DNA from: CAVZZG01 sp963779685
GTDB lineage: Bacteria > Actinomycetota > Thermoleophilia > Gaiellales > F1-60-MAGs149
DNA length: 64,000 nt
Direction: 5' to 3'
Assembly (NCBI GenBank): GCA_963779685.1
Contig: CAVZZG010000003.1
Span: 1,612,001 to 1,676,000 of the forward strand
Shown: piece after piece, positions 33,718-42,578 of the stretch
How the letters are laid out: every line of letters starts with the position of its first letter
Position numbering within the stretch: the first letter of the stretch is position 1
The notes under the pieces: generated by a model
Database searches by the model: none
Told to the model about the DNA's origin: nothing
What the model saw: only the letters and a program-made list of their open reading frames with translations
Translations under genes and position numbers: made by a program

Positions 33718-36170
33718 GTGAAGACGAACGGAACGCGGGCACGCATGCGGCTCGCTGCGGTCGCCGCGACCGTCGCCGCCGCAGCCATCGGCTCGGCGCC
33801 GGCGTCCGCGGACGTGCTCAACTGCGACAGCGCCTGCTCCATCCACGCCCGCACGAGCACCATGACAGTCGACGGCGTCGGCAACGTCAACACGTGGGTG
33901 TTCTCGACCGACACCGCGCCGGCCGACACTCCGTCCATCGCCGGCACGCAGATCGAGGCAACCGCGGGTTCGACCGTCAACCTCACCGTCTACAACGACA
34001 CCCCGGTCGACCTGCGGTTCACGATCCCGCAGCAGGTGGGCTTCAGCGGCGGCGGGGTCACGATCCCCGCCGGCGGGAGCCATCCCTACACGTTCGTCGC
34101 CAAAGCCGGCACGTCGCTGTACGAAGCCGGACCCGGACTGCCGGCGACCCGCCGGCAGATCGCGATGGGCCTGTACGGCGCGTTCATCGGACGCCCGACG
34201 ACTACGGGCCAGGCATACGCCGACGCCACCACCGCCTACGACAACGAGCAGGTCCTGGTGCTCTCCGACCTCGACCCGATTCTCAACAACCTGGCCGACC
34301 CGTCGATCGCCGACATCCACGCCTCCGTCGATCACCCGCACTACTGGCTGATCAACGGCAGCACGAGGACGCCCGACCTCGCGGTCGACCCGCTGCTCCG
34401 AAGGTGCTGCTCCGCTACCTGAACGCGGGCATGGACGAGCACGACATGGGCATCCTCGGGCTCCCGCAAACCCGCATCGCCCAGGACGGCGTTCCCCGCA
34501 GCGCGAACTTCGGCGCCATCCCGGCTCCGCAGAACCAGGTCGTCGAGGCTCTGCCGTCGGGCGCGACCGCCGACGACATCGTCGACGTCTCGAGCATGAC
34601 AACGGCCGGAGAGCGCATTCCGGTCTACGACACCGGCAAGCCAGGCGATCCGGCTGGCCACAGCATGTCCGTCATGCTGCACGCCGGAACGGGCAACGCC
34701 TCGACCTGCTCGACCGCCGCGGTGAACCCGACCGGACGTGACGGGCTCGCCGACCAACGCGACGACGACCGTCTCGGTCGCGTACGCGATCACACGACTG
34801 CGCAACCGCGACGTTCGCCGACGTGAGTAGCGTTCAACTACTCGATCGCCTCGGTCTCGGTCGCCGCGCCGAGCGTGACGGCGGCTCGACCGTGAACGCA
34901 TCACCCTCGCCCCGGCCGACCTCGCCGGTCTCCCCGGAGCTCTGCCGGTGCTGCACCACCTCTACATGCAGGCCACCGATGGCACCACGTCCGGCGATAC
35001 CAGCGAGGCGACCTTCGTCGTGACGCAACGCGGCCCGAACACGGTGAACCTCAGCGTCACGCCGGTCGACTCGAGCGGCTCCGAGGACATCATCGTGATG
35101 GGCACCGGCGACGACTCCGCCGTCGGCGGCTCGGACGTCACCGCGGCCGAGTACGCCATCGATGCGACGCCAGCGAACGGCACGGGAGTCGCCGTCGACC
35201 TGCCCAACCTCGCCGGAGCGCCCGTCCCCAGCTAGGCCCTCAAGGGAACGCTGGCCCAGGTCAACGCGGCCGCACTCACGCGAGGGCACGCACACGTTCT
35301 ACATCCACGCGACCGACGCCCTCGGCAACTGGGGTCGCCTGGGCTCCGATCGACTTCCAGATCGACAAGACCGGGCCCGGCGATGCCGACATCGCCGCGT
35401 CGCGCCGAACCCGAACAACGGCCACAACTCCTTCGAGGCGAACCGTTCGCCCTGATGGCAACAGCGCACTTCAGCGACTCCACGTCGCCCGTCACCTACG
35501 TCGCCGGCAACTTCATGACGGCGGCACCCAGTCCACGCCGCCGAGCACCTGCCCGGACGTGGTCGACCCACAGGGCTCCGGCAAGATCATCCTGAGGCCG
35601 ACCCCGGCACACCCGGTGCTCCTCGGCCGGATGGATCCGTCCAAGGGCGGTTACCGGACCGATGGCCTCCGCCGTTCGAGGCGGATGCCTACAGCACGCC
35701 GCCGCTCTCGGTGATGAATCCGTGGATCCTGCCGGCAGCCGGCCGTCATGCTACCACTGGTTCGGCGTCCGGGCGGTCGACGCCGCGGGCAACCAGAGCG
35801 CGGCCTGCGCGTGGACGCTGCTCGACGATCGACACCTCCGTTCCGCTGAGTGGAGTCGCGCTCGCGCGAATCGCAGGGCGGGGCCGGTCTCCGTGCCTCG
35901 GCCTCGGCCGGCAAGGGCTTCCGGCTCTCCGTCACCGGCACCGACAACCTCAGTGTCGGTGGTGGCGAGTGGTTCGACGGCCATGACAAGGGCAAGGGCA
36001 AGGGTCACGCCCTGGCCGCTGCCGACGGCCGGTTCGGATCGAGCCTCGAGCGGATGAAGGCCACCATCAACACCCGCGGTTGGAAGCGCGGCATCCACAC
36101 GATCTCGATCCGCGTCCGCGACCGTGCGGGCAGCTGGTCGAAGGTCGTCAAGGTCAAGATCCGGGTCTAG
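33718..36170 (+). pseudogene. Secreted cupredoxin-like protein with Ig-like repeats, reading frame broken
   Basis: GTG 33718 with an upstream GGAGA gives a clean signal peptide (LAAVAATVAAAAIGSAPASA). Two cupredoxin-fold domains follow; the second has RYLNAGMDEHDMGILG, as in multicopper oxidases, but the first lacks the HxH copper ligands. From about 34830 come Ig-like repeat domains (DSSGSEDIIVMGTGDDSAVGG; HTFYIHATDALGNWG), and the C-terminus (35850-36170) is intact again. There are several frame changes and one in-frame TAG (35233-35235). It is the third gene of the operon, 30 bp after the oxidase, and ends before a strong terminator hairpin. Confidence 0.7.
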
Positions 36171-36186
36171 GCCCGGGCAACAACCA

Positions 36187-36221
36187 GGGGCCCCGGCGCT
36201 ATCTGACAGCGCCGGGGCCCC
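36187..36221. terminator. Strong hairpin terminator after the secreted-protein operon
   Basis: GGGGCCCCGGCGCT-ATCTGAC-AGCGCCGGGGCCCC is a perfect 14-bp stem with a 7-nt loop, 16 bp after the stop at 36170. There is no U-tract. It closes the three-gene operon. Confidence 0.8.
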
Positions 36222-36263
36222 GACCCGTTCTCGCACTGCCTACACTTGGAAGACGTGGAGCCC

Positions 36264-36783
36264 ATGAACGCAGCCCCCGCCCCCACTCCCGCCCCGAGCG
36301 ATCGCTCGTTCTCGCCGCGCCTGCTCGCCGCCTCGATCCTGATTGCGGCAGTGGCGGCCTTCGGGGCCTACTTCGGGATGCACGCCCTCGTCGCCGACGG
36401 CTCGAGCGCGAGCACGTCCGCGACCGCAGTCGGCCCGACGCCGACCAGTCCGGCGATCGAGGCCAAGTACGGCATCCGCGTGGTGCGCGATCTCGCCGAC
36501 CGCCGACACCGGCCTGATCGAGCTCCTGCTGCAGGTGCTCGACACCAGCAAGGCCTCGACGCTGCTCGGTCACAACCACAACGGCGCCCAGACGCTGACG
36601 CTCGTGGACGCCGATACGGGAACGCCGCTACTGGCCCGGACGATCGCGACCGGTGACCAGGGGATCGTCAACGGGCAGACCGCCTACATCCTCTGGGGCA
36701 ACTCGAGCGGCATCGTCCACCACGGCACGCTGATCGACGTCCACGTCGGCAACCTGGTGCTGGCGAAGGTTCCGGTTCAGTAA
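36264..36783 (+). CDS. Membrane-anchored small protein, unknown function, frameshifted
   Basis: About 172 residues after correction. A Pro/Ala-rich N-terminus is followed by one transmembrane helix (LLAASILIAAVAAFGAYFGM) and an extracellular domain. The frame breaks near 36503 (one extra base in CTCGCCGACCGCCGAC) and continues as TGLIELLLQVLDTSKASTLL to VHVGNLVLAKVPVQ. ATG 36264 was chosen because GGAG lies just upstream; a TTG at 36246 is possible. The 3' end is antisense to the 3' end of the MFS gene. I do not recognise the family. Confidence 0.6.
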
Positions 36784-37932
36784 GCGCCCGGGGTCGGGGA
36801 TCCGGCGGGCGACCAGCGAGCCGGCCAGGCAGGCGGCCGCCAGCACGCCGAACATGGTCGTGTAGCCGGCGGTCTCGGCGACGTAGCCGAGCACCGGCGG
36901 GGTGACGGCGCCGAAGAAGAACACCACGGTGGAAGCCGCGCCGACGGCGACGCCCGCGCTCTTGCCGCCGATCTCGCCGGCCAGCGTGTAGATGACGCCG
37001 TTGAAGCCGAGCGTGCCGAAGGCCAGGGCCATGGTGGCGATCACGGCGACGGTCGCGCTGCCCTGGATCGCGAACGGGTAGACGAGCGCGATCACGGCGC
37101 CGGCCATGCCCAGGCCGGTCAGGGTCGAGACGCGGCGGCTGCCGCCGGCGCCGTCGGCGACCATGCCCCACACCACCCGCGCGGCGGCGGCCGAGATCAT
37201 CAGCACGGCGAACAGGCGCTCGGCCGAGGTCTCGCGGAAGCCCGCGCCGTGCACGGCGTCGACGGTGAAGGCCAGCACGCCGCCAAGCGCCGTCACGTAC
37301 AGCGCACCGGTCGCCATGACCAGCCACAGCGGGCGGGAGAAGGACGACCGGAACGACGGCGGCGCCGAGCGGATCGCGTCCATCGGCTCGCAGGCGATGG
37401 CGAAGACGATGCCGGTGACGAGCACCGCGACGGCCGGCACGATGAAGGCGAGCGCCAGCCCGCCGGCGTCGTAGAGCAGCGGCAGCAGCCCGGCCGCGAG
37501 GAAGCCGCCGGCCGGCACGGCCATCTGGCGCAGGCCGAGCAGCGTGCCTCGTCGCTCGGGCGGGAAGTGGGCGATGATCGCGGTCATGCCGGCCACCGGC
37601 ACGGCGGCGGCGCCGACACCGGCCAGCAGCAGCGCGCCGGTCATCGGCCAGAGACCGTGCAGGAAGCCGACGATGCCCAGGCCGACGGCGTGCATGGCGG
37701 TGCCGGCCAGCAGCACCGGCCGCGCGCCGACGCGGTCGCACAGCCGGCCGAAGGCGACCAGGGCGAGCGCCGGGCCGACGCCGGTGGCGCCGAACAGGAT
37801 CCCGAACGAGGCCGGGCCGAAACCGCGGGCCTCCTGCAGTGCGAAGGTCAGCGCCGGCAGCCCGAACTGCACGATCGAGATCGCGACCTGCGCACCGATC
37901 GCCGCGACGACGATCACGTGGCGGCGCTGCAT
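36628..37932 (-). CDS. Major facilitator superfamily transporter
   Basis: A protein of about 434 residues with 12 predicted membrane helices and MFS loop motifs (GRLCDRVGARPVLLAG between helices 2 and 3; PPERRGTLLGLRQMAVPAGG). The substrate cannot be told from sequence. The last 60 residues in the literal frame (NRNLRQHQVADVDVDQ onward) are hydrophilic and antisense to the preceding gene. In another frame a stop falls right after RRIPDPGAY near 36780, so the true C-terminus is probably there and one more indel is likely. It is divergent from a LysR regulator that probably controls it. Confidence 0.85.
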   Translation of the reverse strand: MQRRHVIVVAAIGAQVAISIVQFGLPALTFALQEARGFGPASFGILFGATGVGPALALVAFGRLCDRVGARPVLLAGTAMHAVGLGIVGFLHGLWPMTGALLLAGVGAAAVPVAGMTAIIAHFPPERRGTLLGLRQMAVPAGGFLAAGLLPLLYDAGGLALAFIVPAVAVLVTGIVFAIACEPMDAIRSAPPSFRSSFSRPLWLVMATGALYVTALGGVLAFTVDAVHGAGFRETSAERLFAVLMISAAAARVVWGMVADGAGGSRRVSTLTGLGMAGAVIALVYPFAIQGSATVAVIATMALAFGTLGFNGVIYTLAGEIGGKSAGVAVGAASTVVFFFGAVTPPVLGYVAETAGYTTMFGVLAAACLAGSLVARRIPDPGRLLNRNLRQHQVADVDVDQRAVVDDAARVAPEDVGGLPVDDPLVTGRDRPGQ

Positions 37933-38002
37933 GCACTGACCGTAGCGGTTCGTGTCCATTGCGCCAAGACGGGTACGGAGGCGAATCGATAGGATGATGC
38001 CT

Positions 38003-38911
38003 ATGGCGGCTGACGAGGGCATCGTCCCCACGCGCCGATTGGAGGCGTTCCTGGCCGTCGTCGAGCACGGCGGCTTCACCCGCGCGGCCGAGCGGCTGGG
38101 CGTGAGCCAGCCGACGGTGTCGCAGCTCGTGCGCTCGCTCGAGCGTGGCGTCGGCGCGCCGCTGCTGGTGCGCGGCCACGCCCCGCTGCGGCCGACGCCC
38201 GCCGGCCGGGCGCTGATCCCGCACGCGCAGCGGCTGCTGCAGGTGGCCGAGGAGGCCTTCGACGCCGTCACCCACGCCGATCAGCGGGCCCGCCGGCGGC
38301 TGGCGATCGCGGCCGGCGAGGCGCTGGCGACGCACGTGCTGCCGCCGGCCGTGGCCGCGCTCCGCGCGCGCCTGCCGGGCCTCGAGGTCGCGTTCGTGGT
38401 GGGCGACGAGAGCCGGGTCGTGGACGCGCTGCGCAACGGCGAGGTGGATGCGGCGCTGATGACCGACCGCACCGACGCCCGCGACCTGGTGGTGCACGAC
38501 GTCGGCCCGGGACGGCTGGTGCTGGTGGTCGCGGCCGATTCGCCGCTCGCCGCCAAACGGGCCGTGACGCCCGCCGACCTGGCCGGCGAGACGCTGGTCG
38601 TCCGCGATGCCGGCACCGTCAACCGGCGCGAGGTGGACACGATGCTGGCGCGGGCCGGCGTCCGCCCCCGCCACCTGCTGGTCGCCTCGAGCCTGGAGGC
38701 CGTCAAGCGCTGCGTCGAGGCGGGCCTGGGCGTGACGATCGTGCCGTCGATCGCCGTCGAGCGCGAACTGGCCGACCGGCGGCTGGTGGAGGCGCCACTC
38801 GAGGCGGAGGGACTGGCCTACCGCTTCGTGCTCTGCACGCGCCGCGACGAGCGAGCGCCGGCCACGGTGACGGCGCTGTACGAGCTGTTGCGCGGAGTAG
38901 ACTCGCCGTAG
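38003..38911 (+). CDS. LysR-family transcriptional regulator
   Basis: About 302 residues. The N-terminal winged HTH (about 10-65) reads RRLEAFLAVVEHGGFTRAAERLGVSQPTVSQLVRSLE, the LysR signature, followed by a periplasmic-binding-protein-like effector domain (RRRLAIAAGEALATHVLPP onward). Start ATG 38003 has AGGA 8 bp upstream; ATG 37994 and 37997 are alternatives. It is divergent from the MFS gene, the usual layout for LysR autoregulation and target control, with about 70 bp between them. The kinase gene starts at the base following its stop. Confidence 0.93.
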   Translation: MAADEGIVPTRRLEAFLAVVEHGGFTRAAERLGVSQPTVSQLVRSLERGVGAPLLVRGHAPLRPTPAGRALIPHAQRLLQVAEEAFDAVTHADQRARRRLAIAAGEALATHVLPPAVAALRARLPGLEVAFVVGDESRVVDALRNGEVDAALMTDRTDARDLVVHDVGPGRLVLVVAADSPLAAKRAVTPADLAGETLVVRDAGTVNRREVDTMLARAGVRPRHLLVASSLEAVKRCVEAGLGVTIVPSIAVERELADRRLVEAPLEAEGLAYRFVLCTRRDERAPATVTALYELLRGVDSP

Positions 38912-41900
38912 GTGGAGGTGATCCCCGGCACCCATGTCGGCCCCTACCGGGTGGAGCGCCAACTCGGGGTCGGCGGCATGGGCGCGGTGTTCGCCGCCAC
39001 GGACACGACCCTCGACCGCACCGTGGCGCTGAAGGTGATCGCGCCGCACCTGGCAGGCGACGAACGGTTCCGCCGGCGGTTCCTGCTCGAGTCGAAGCTG
39101 GCCGCGCGCCTCGACCACCCTGCGATCGTGCCGGTCTACTTCGCCGGCGAGAGCGACGGCGGGCTGTACCTGGCGATGCGGTTCGTCGACGGCGCGAGCC
39201 TGGCCGACCTGCTGGAACGGGACGGGCGGCTGACCGCGGAGCAGGCGGTGCGCGTGCTCGCACCGATCGCCGACGCGCTCGACGCCGCGCACGCCGCCGG
39301 GCTGGTGCACCGCGACGTCAAGCCCGGCAACATCCTGCTCGAGCCAGCAGCGCCGGACGGGCGGCCGTTCCTGTGCGACTTCGGGCTGGCGCGCGCATCG
39401 ACGTCGCCCGACAGCCTCAGCCGCGAGGACGGGCTGCGCGTCTCCGGCACCATGGCCTACCTCGCCCCCGAGCAGATCGAGGGCGACACGGTCAGCGGCC
39501 AGACCGACCAGTACGCCCTGACCTGCGTGCTGTACGAGGTGCTCAGCGGGCGGCCGCCCTACCAGCGCGGCGACGAGTTGGCGGTCGTCTACGCGCACCT
39601 GTCGGAGCCGCCACCGAGCCTGTGCGCACTCCGACCGGAGCTGCCGGCGGCCATCGACGCCGTGATCGCCCAGGGCCTGGCCAAGCAGCCCGCCGACCGC
39701 TACCTGACCTGCACCGCACTGCTGGATGCGGCCGCGGACGCGCTCCGGGCTGACCGGCGCCATCACGACGCGGCCGGCCAGCCGGCCGTCGCGCCCGACC
39801 GCACGTTCCTGCTGGCCTCGCTGCGCGGGGTAGACGACTATCGCGCCCGCCACGGCGACGACGCTGCGTCCGCGCTCCTGCGGCGCTTCGCCAACGCCGT
39901 GGCCAACGCCACGGCGATCCACGACGGTCTGGTGATCGAGGTCCGCGGTGAGGAGGCCGCGGCCGCGTTCGACACGGCTGCGGTGGCGATCGAAGCCGCC
40001 ATCGCGATCCGGAGTGCCACGGACCTCGCGGACGGAGTCGGCATCGGCCTCGACGCCGGCGACGCGGTCGCCACGCGGCTCGCCGCCCGGGCCAGGGCGG
40101 GCGAGATCCTCGGCACCGAGGCGGTCGTCCATACAGCCGGCAGCGTCGGCGGCGCCACCTGGCACGACCTCGGCACGGAACGCGTGCCCGGGCTCGCCGT
40201 CGCGCTCCACCTGTACGCCATCCACCCCGCGCGGGCTGCGTCGCGACCCCGGCGCACCCGACGGCGCGCAGCGCTGATCGCCGGCGTTGCGGTGCTGACC
40301 GGCGTCGCCGCGATCGTGATCCTCGCCACTCAGCGCGGCGGGGGCGGCACGGCGGCCGCGCCGCCGCAGCAGCCCGGCGGCGCGCTCGCAGTCGTCGGCG
40401 GCATCGATCCGGCCACCGGCGCGCGCGCGGCCGCTTTCCCCACAGGCACGACGCCGAACGGGATCGCCTACAGCGATGACTCGGTCTGGGTCGTCAACGC
40501 GGACGACAAGACCGTCTCGCAGATCGACGCCGCCACAGGTGCGAGCCACACGATCGGCAACCTCGACGTGCCGATCGCGATCTCCGCCGGTCTTGGCGCC
40601 GTCTGGGTGGCGACCGGGCGCACCGCGGGGGCGATCGACCGGATCGTCAAGATCGACCCGGCGACGGGCCGGATCACGACCACGTTCGCGGTGCCGAAGT
40701 CCGGCGGATCCGGGTTCTGGGGACAGGACGTCCTGGCCGCGGGCGCGGGAGCCGTCTGGATCGCGAACGCCGACGGCGCAGTCGTGCGGATCGATCCCGT
40801 CACCGGCCGGGCCCGGACGGTGCCGAGCATCTTCGCCAGGGCCGTCACCGCCGATGCGACCGCGGTCGTGGCCGTCGGGCAGCGCGAGCTGTGGCGGATC
40901 GACCCGGCGACGGCGACGGTCGCCGAGAACGTGCACGTCGAGACTGCGGCGTTTTCGGGGCTGGCGGCAGCCGCACTCGACGTCGGGGGCGGGATCTGGG
41001 CGCTCGACGAGCGGGGCGGCAAGGTCTGGCACATCACCCCCGGCCCCGTACGGGATGCGAGCACGATCGCCGGCGGCCAGTTCGGCCGGATCGCCTATGC
41101 CGACGGCCACGTCTGGCTGACGGACGCCGTCGACCAGACCCTGAGCGAGATCGCTGCGACGACGGGCCGGGTCGCGCAGACCACCCGCCTCGCGATGACC
41201 CCGCAGTCGCTCGCAGTTGGAGGCGGCCGCGTGTGGGTGGCGGGGACGGTGGCTCGGCGCGGCGCGGCCAACGTCCCCGCTCCGTGCGGCAAGCTCGAGA
41301 CCGCGGCGGGCACGACTCCCCGCTTCGTGATCACGTCGGATCTGCCGTTGCAGGCCACCCTGGGAGGGCTGCAGATGGCGGACGCGATCCGCTCGGTGCT
41401 CGCGGCCCATGGCTACCGCGCGGGCCGGTACACGCTCGGCTACCAGTCGTGCGACTCGTCGACGCCGCTGCACGACTTCGACCAGGTCAAGTGCCTCGCG
41501 AACGCGCGCGCCTACGCCGCCACCCCGGCCGTGATCGGCGTGATCGGGTCCTACTTCTCGGACTGCACGAAGCTCGAGTTGCCGATCCTGAACACCACCG
41601 CAACCGGGCAGTTGGCGATGATCAGTCCGACCAACACCCTCGACGAGCTGACGTCCTCGACGGCCGGGTCGGGTACCCAGCCGGGCTTCAGCCTCCAGTA
41701 CTACCCGACGGGCCAGCGCAACTACGCACGCCTGCTGGGTGGCGATGCCGCGCAGGCGAACGCCTTCGCGACGTTCCTCGTCAAGGGCGGCACGCGGCGG
41801 GTGCTGATCGCGCACTCGTCGTCAGACTTCGGGCGCACGTGGGCGCCGAAGCTCACGGCCGCCGCGCGAGCGGCCGGCCTCGACGTCGTCGCCACGGTGG

Positions 41901-42499
41901 GCTGGGACGGCACCCCAGCCAGCGCCCGCGCCGCCGCGGCCGCCGCCCGCGGCGCCGACGGGGTGATGCTCGCCGCATTCGCCGATGATCCCGGTACCGC
42001 CCGCGCGGTGGGCGCCATCCGGAAGGCGGCGCCCTCGGCCACACTCGTCGCAACGGACGGATTCACTTCCATCGACTGGACGCTCGAGAACCTTGGCCGG
42101 GTGGTCACGGGCATCTTCGTCGGGACCACCGGGCTGCCGAACGACCAGTTGCCCGCGGCGGGCAAGGCGTTCGTCGAATCCTTCGGCGCGCGGGTGAAGG
42201 CCCCGGTAGTGCCGTTCGCCACCGTCTACGCCGCCCAGGCGGCCGAGGTCCTGCTGGACGCGATCGCTCGGTCGGACGGCTCGCGCCTGTCGGTCTCGCG
42301 GGAGATGATCGCGACCCGGATCACGGACGGCCTGATCGGGTCGTTCGGCTTCTCCGGTAGCGGCGACATCGACCCGGCCACGTTCAGCTTCTACCGGATC
42401 ACCGCCACGAAGCCGACCGGCGGCAATGGCACGTTCGACGGCGCGACCTTCACCACCTCGGTGACCGTGCCGGCCGCATCGAAGTGCGTCGGGTGTTGA
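38912..42499 (+). CDS. Receptor Ser/Thr kinase with cyclase-like domain, beta-propeller and periplasmic-binding-protein sensor
   Basis: A 1,195-residue single-pass protein. The cytoplasmic Hanks-type kinase (about 12-275) has GVGGMG, Lys41, HRDVKPGN (Asp135), DFG 156-158 and APEQ. Residues about 297-438 look like a class III nucleotidyl cyclase domain that has lost its metal aspartates (LLASLRGVD and EVRGEEAAAAF at the usual FTDIEGS and QGDG sites). One transmembrane helix lies at 453-472. Outside are a beta-propeller (about 490-770; repeated DDSVWVVNADDKTVSQID units) and a type I periplasmic-binding fold (about 795-1180; GYQSCDSSTP, VIGVIGSYFSDC) like branched-chain amino-acid receptors. It starts at GTG 38912, directly after LysR. 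The ligand is unknown. Confidence 0.9.
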   Translation: MEVIPGTHVGPYRVERQLGVGGMGAVFAATDTTLDRTVALKVIAPHLAGDERFRRRFLLESKLAARLDHPAIVPVYFAGESDGGLYLAMRFVDGASLADLLERDGRLTAEQAVRVLAPIADALDAAHAAGLVHRDVKPGNILLEPAAPDGRPFLCDFGLARASTSPDSLSREDGLRVSGTMAYLAPEQIEGDTVSGQTDQYALTCVLYEVLSGRPPYQRGDELAVVYAHLSEPPPSLCALRPELPAAIDAVIAQGLAKQPADRYLTCTALLDAAADALRADRRHHDAAGQPAVAPDRTFLLASLRGVDDYRARHGDDAASALLRRFANAVANATAIHDGLVIEVRGEEAAAAFDTAAVAIEAAIAIRSATDLADGVGIGLDAGDAVATRLAARARAGEILGTEAVVHTAGSVGGATWHDLGTERVPGLAVALHLYAIHPARAASRPRRTRRRAALIAGVAVLTGVAAIVILATQRGGGGTAAAPPQQPGGALAVVGGIDPATGARAAAFPTGTTPNGIAYSDDSVWVVNADDKTVSQIDAATGASHTIGNLDVPIAISAGLGAVWVATGRTAGAIDRIVKIDPATGRITTTFAVPKSGGSGFWGQDVLAAGAGAVWIANADGAVVRIDPVTGRARTVPSIFARAVTADATAVVAVGQRELWRIDPATATVAENVHVETAAFSGLAAAALDVGGGIWALDERGGKVWHITPGPVRDASTIAGGQFGRIAYADGHVWLTDAVDQTLSEIAATTGRVAQTTRLAMTPQSLAVGGGRVWVAGTVARRGAANVPAPCGKLETAAGTTPRFVITSDLPLQATLGGLQMADAIRSVLAAHGYRAGRYTLGYQSCDSSTPLHDFDQVKCLANARAYAATPAVIGVIGSYFSDCTKLELPILNTTATGQLAMISPTNTLDELTSSTAGSGTQPGFSLQYYPTGQRNYARLLGGDAAQANAFATFLVKGGTRRVLIAHSSSDFGRTWAPKLTAAARAAGLDVVATVGWDGTPASARAAAAAARGADGVMLAAFADDPGTARAVGAIRKAAPSATLVATDGFTSIDWTLENLGRVVTGIFVGTTGLPNDQLPAAGKAFVESFGARVKAPVVPFATVYAAQAAEVLLDAIARSDGSRLSVSREMIATRITDGLIGSFGFSGSGDIDPATFSFYRITATKPTGGNGTFDGATFTTSVTVPAASKCVGC

Positions 42500-42536
42500 C
42501 CACCTGCCGTTGGCGGTCTACCATGCGGGCGATGAA

Positions 42537-42565
42537 AGCGGCAATGCCATTGCCGCTCTGGCAAT
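42537..42565 (+). promoter_or_regulatory. Overlapping GGCAAT/ATTGCC palindromes, probable operator
   Basis: ATTGCC-GCTCT-GGCAAT (42549-42565) overlaps a longer perfect palindrome AGCGGCAATG-C-CATTGCCGCT (42537-42557). Both lie 15-40 bp before the GTG of the FAD oxidoreductase. The identical ATTGCC-N5-GGCAAT is present between the GAF/PucR and IclR regulators (47019-47035). Confidence 0.65.
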
Positions 42566-42578
42566 AAGGAGACCCACC

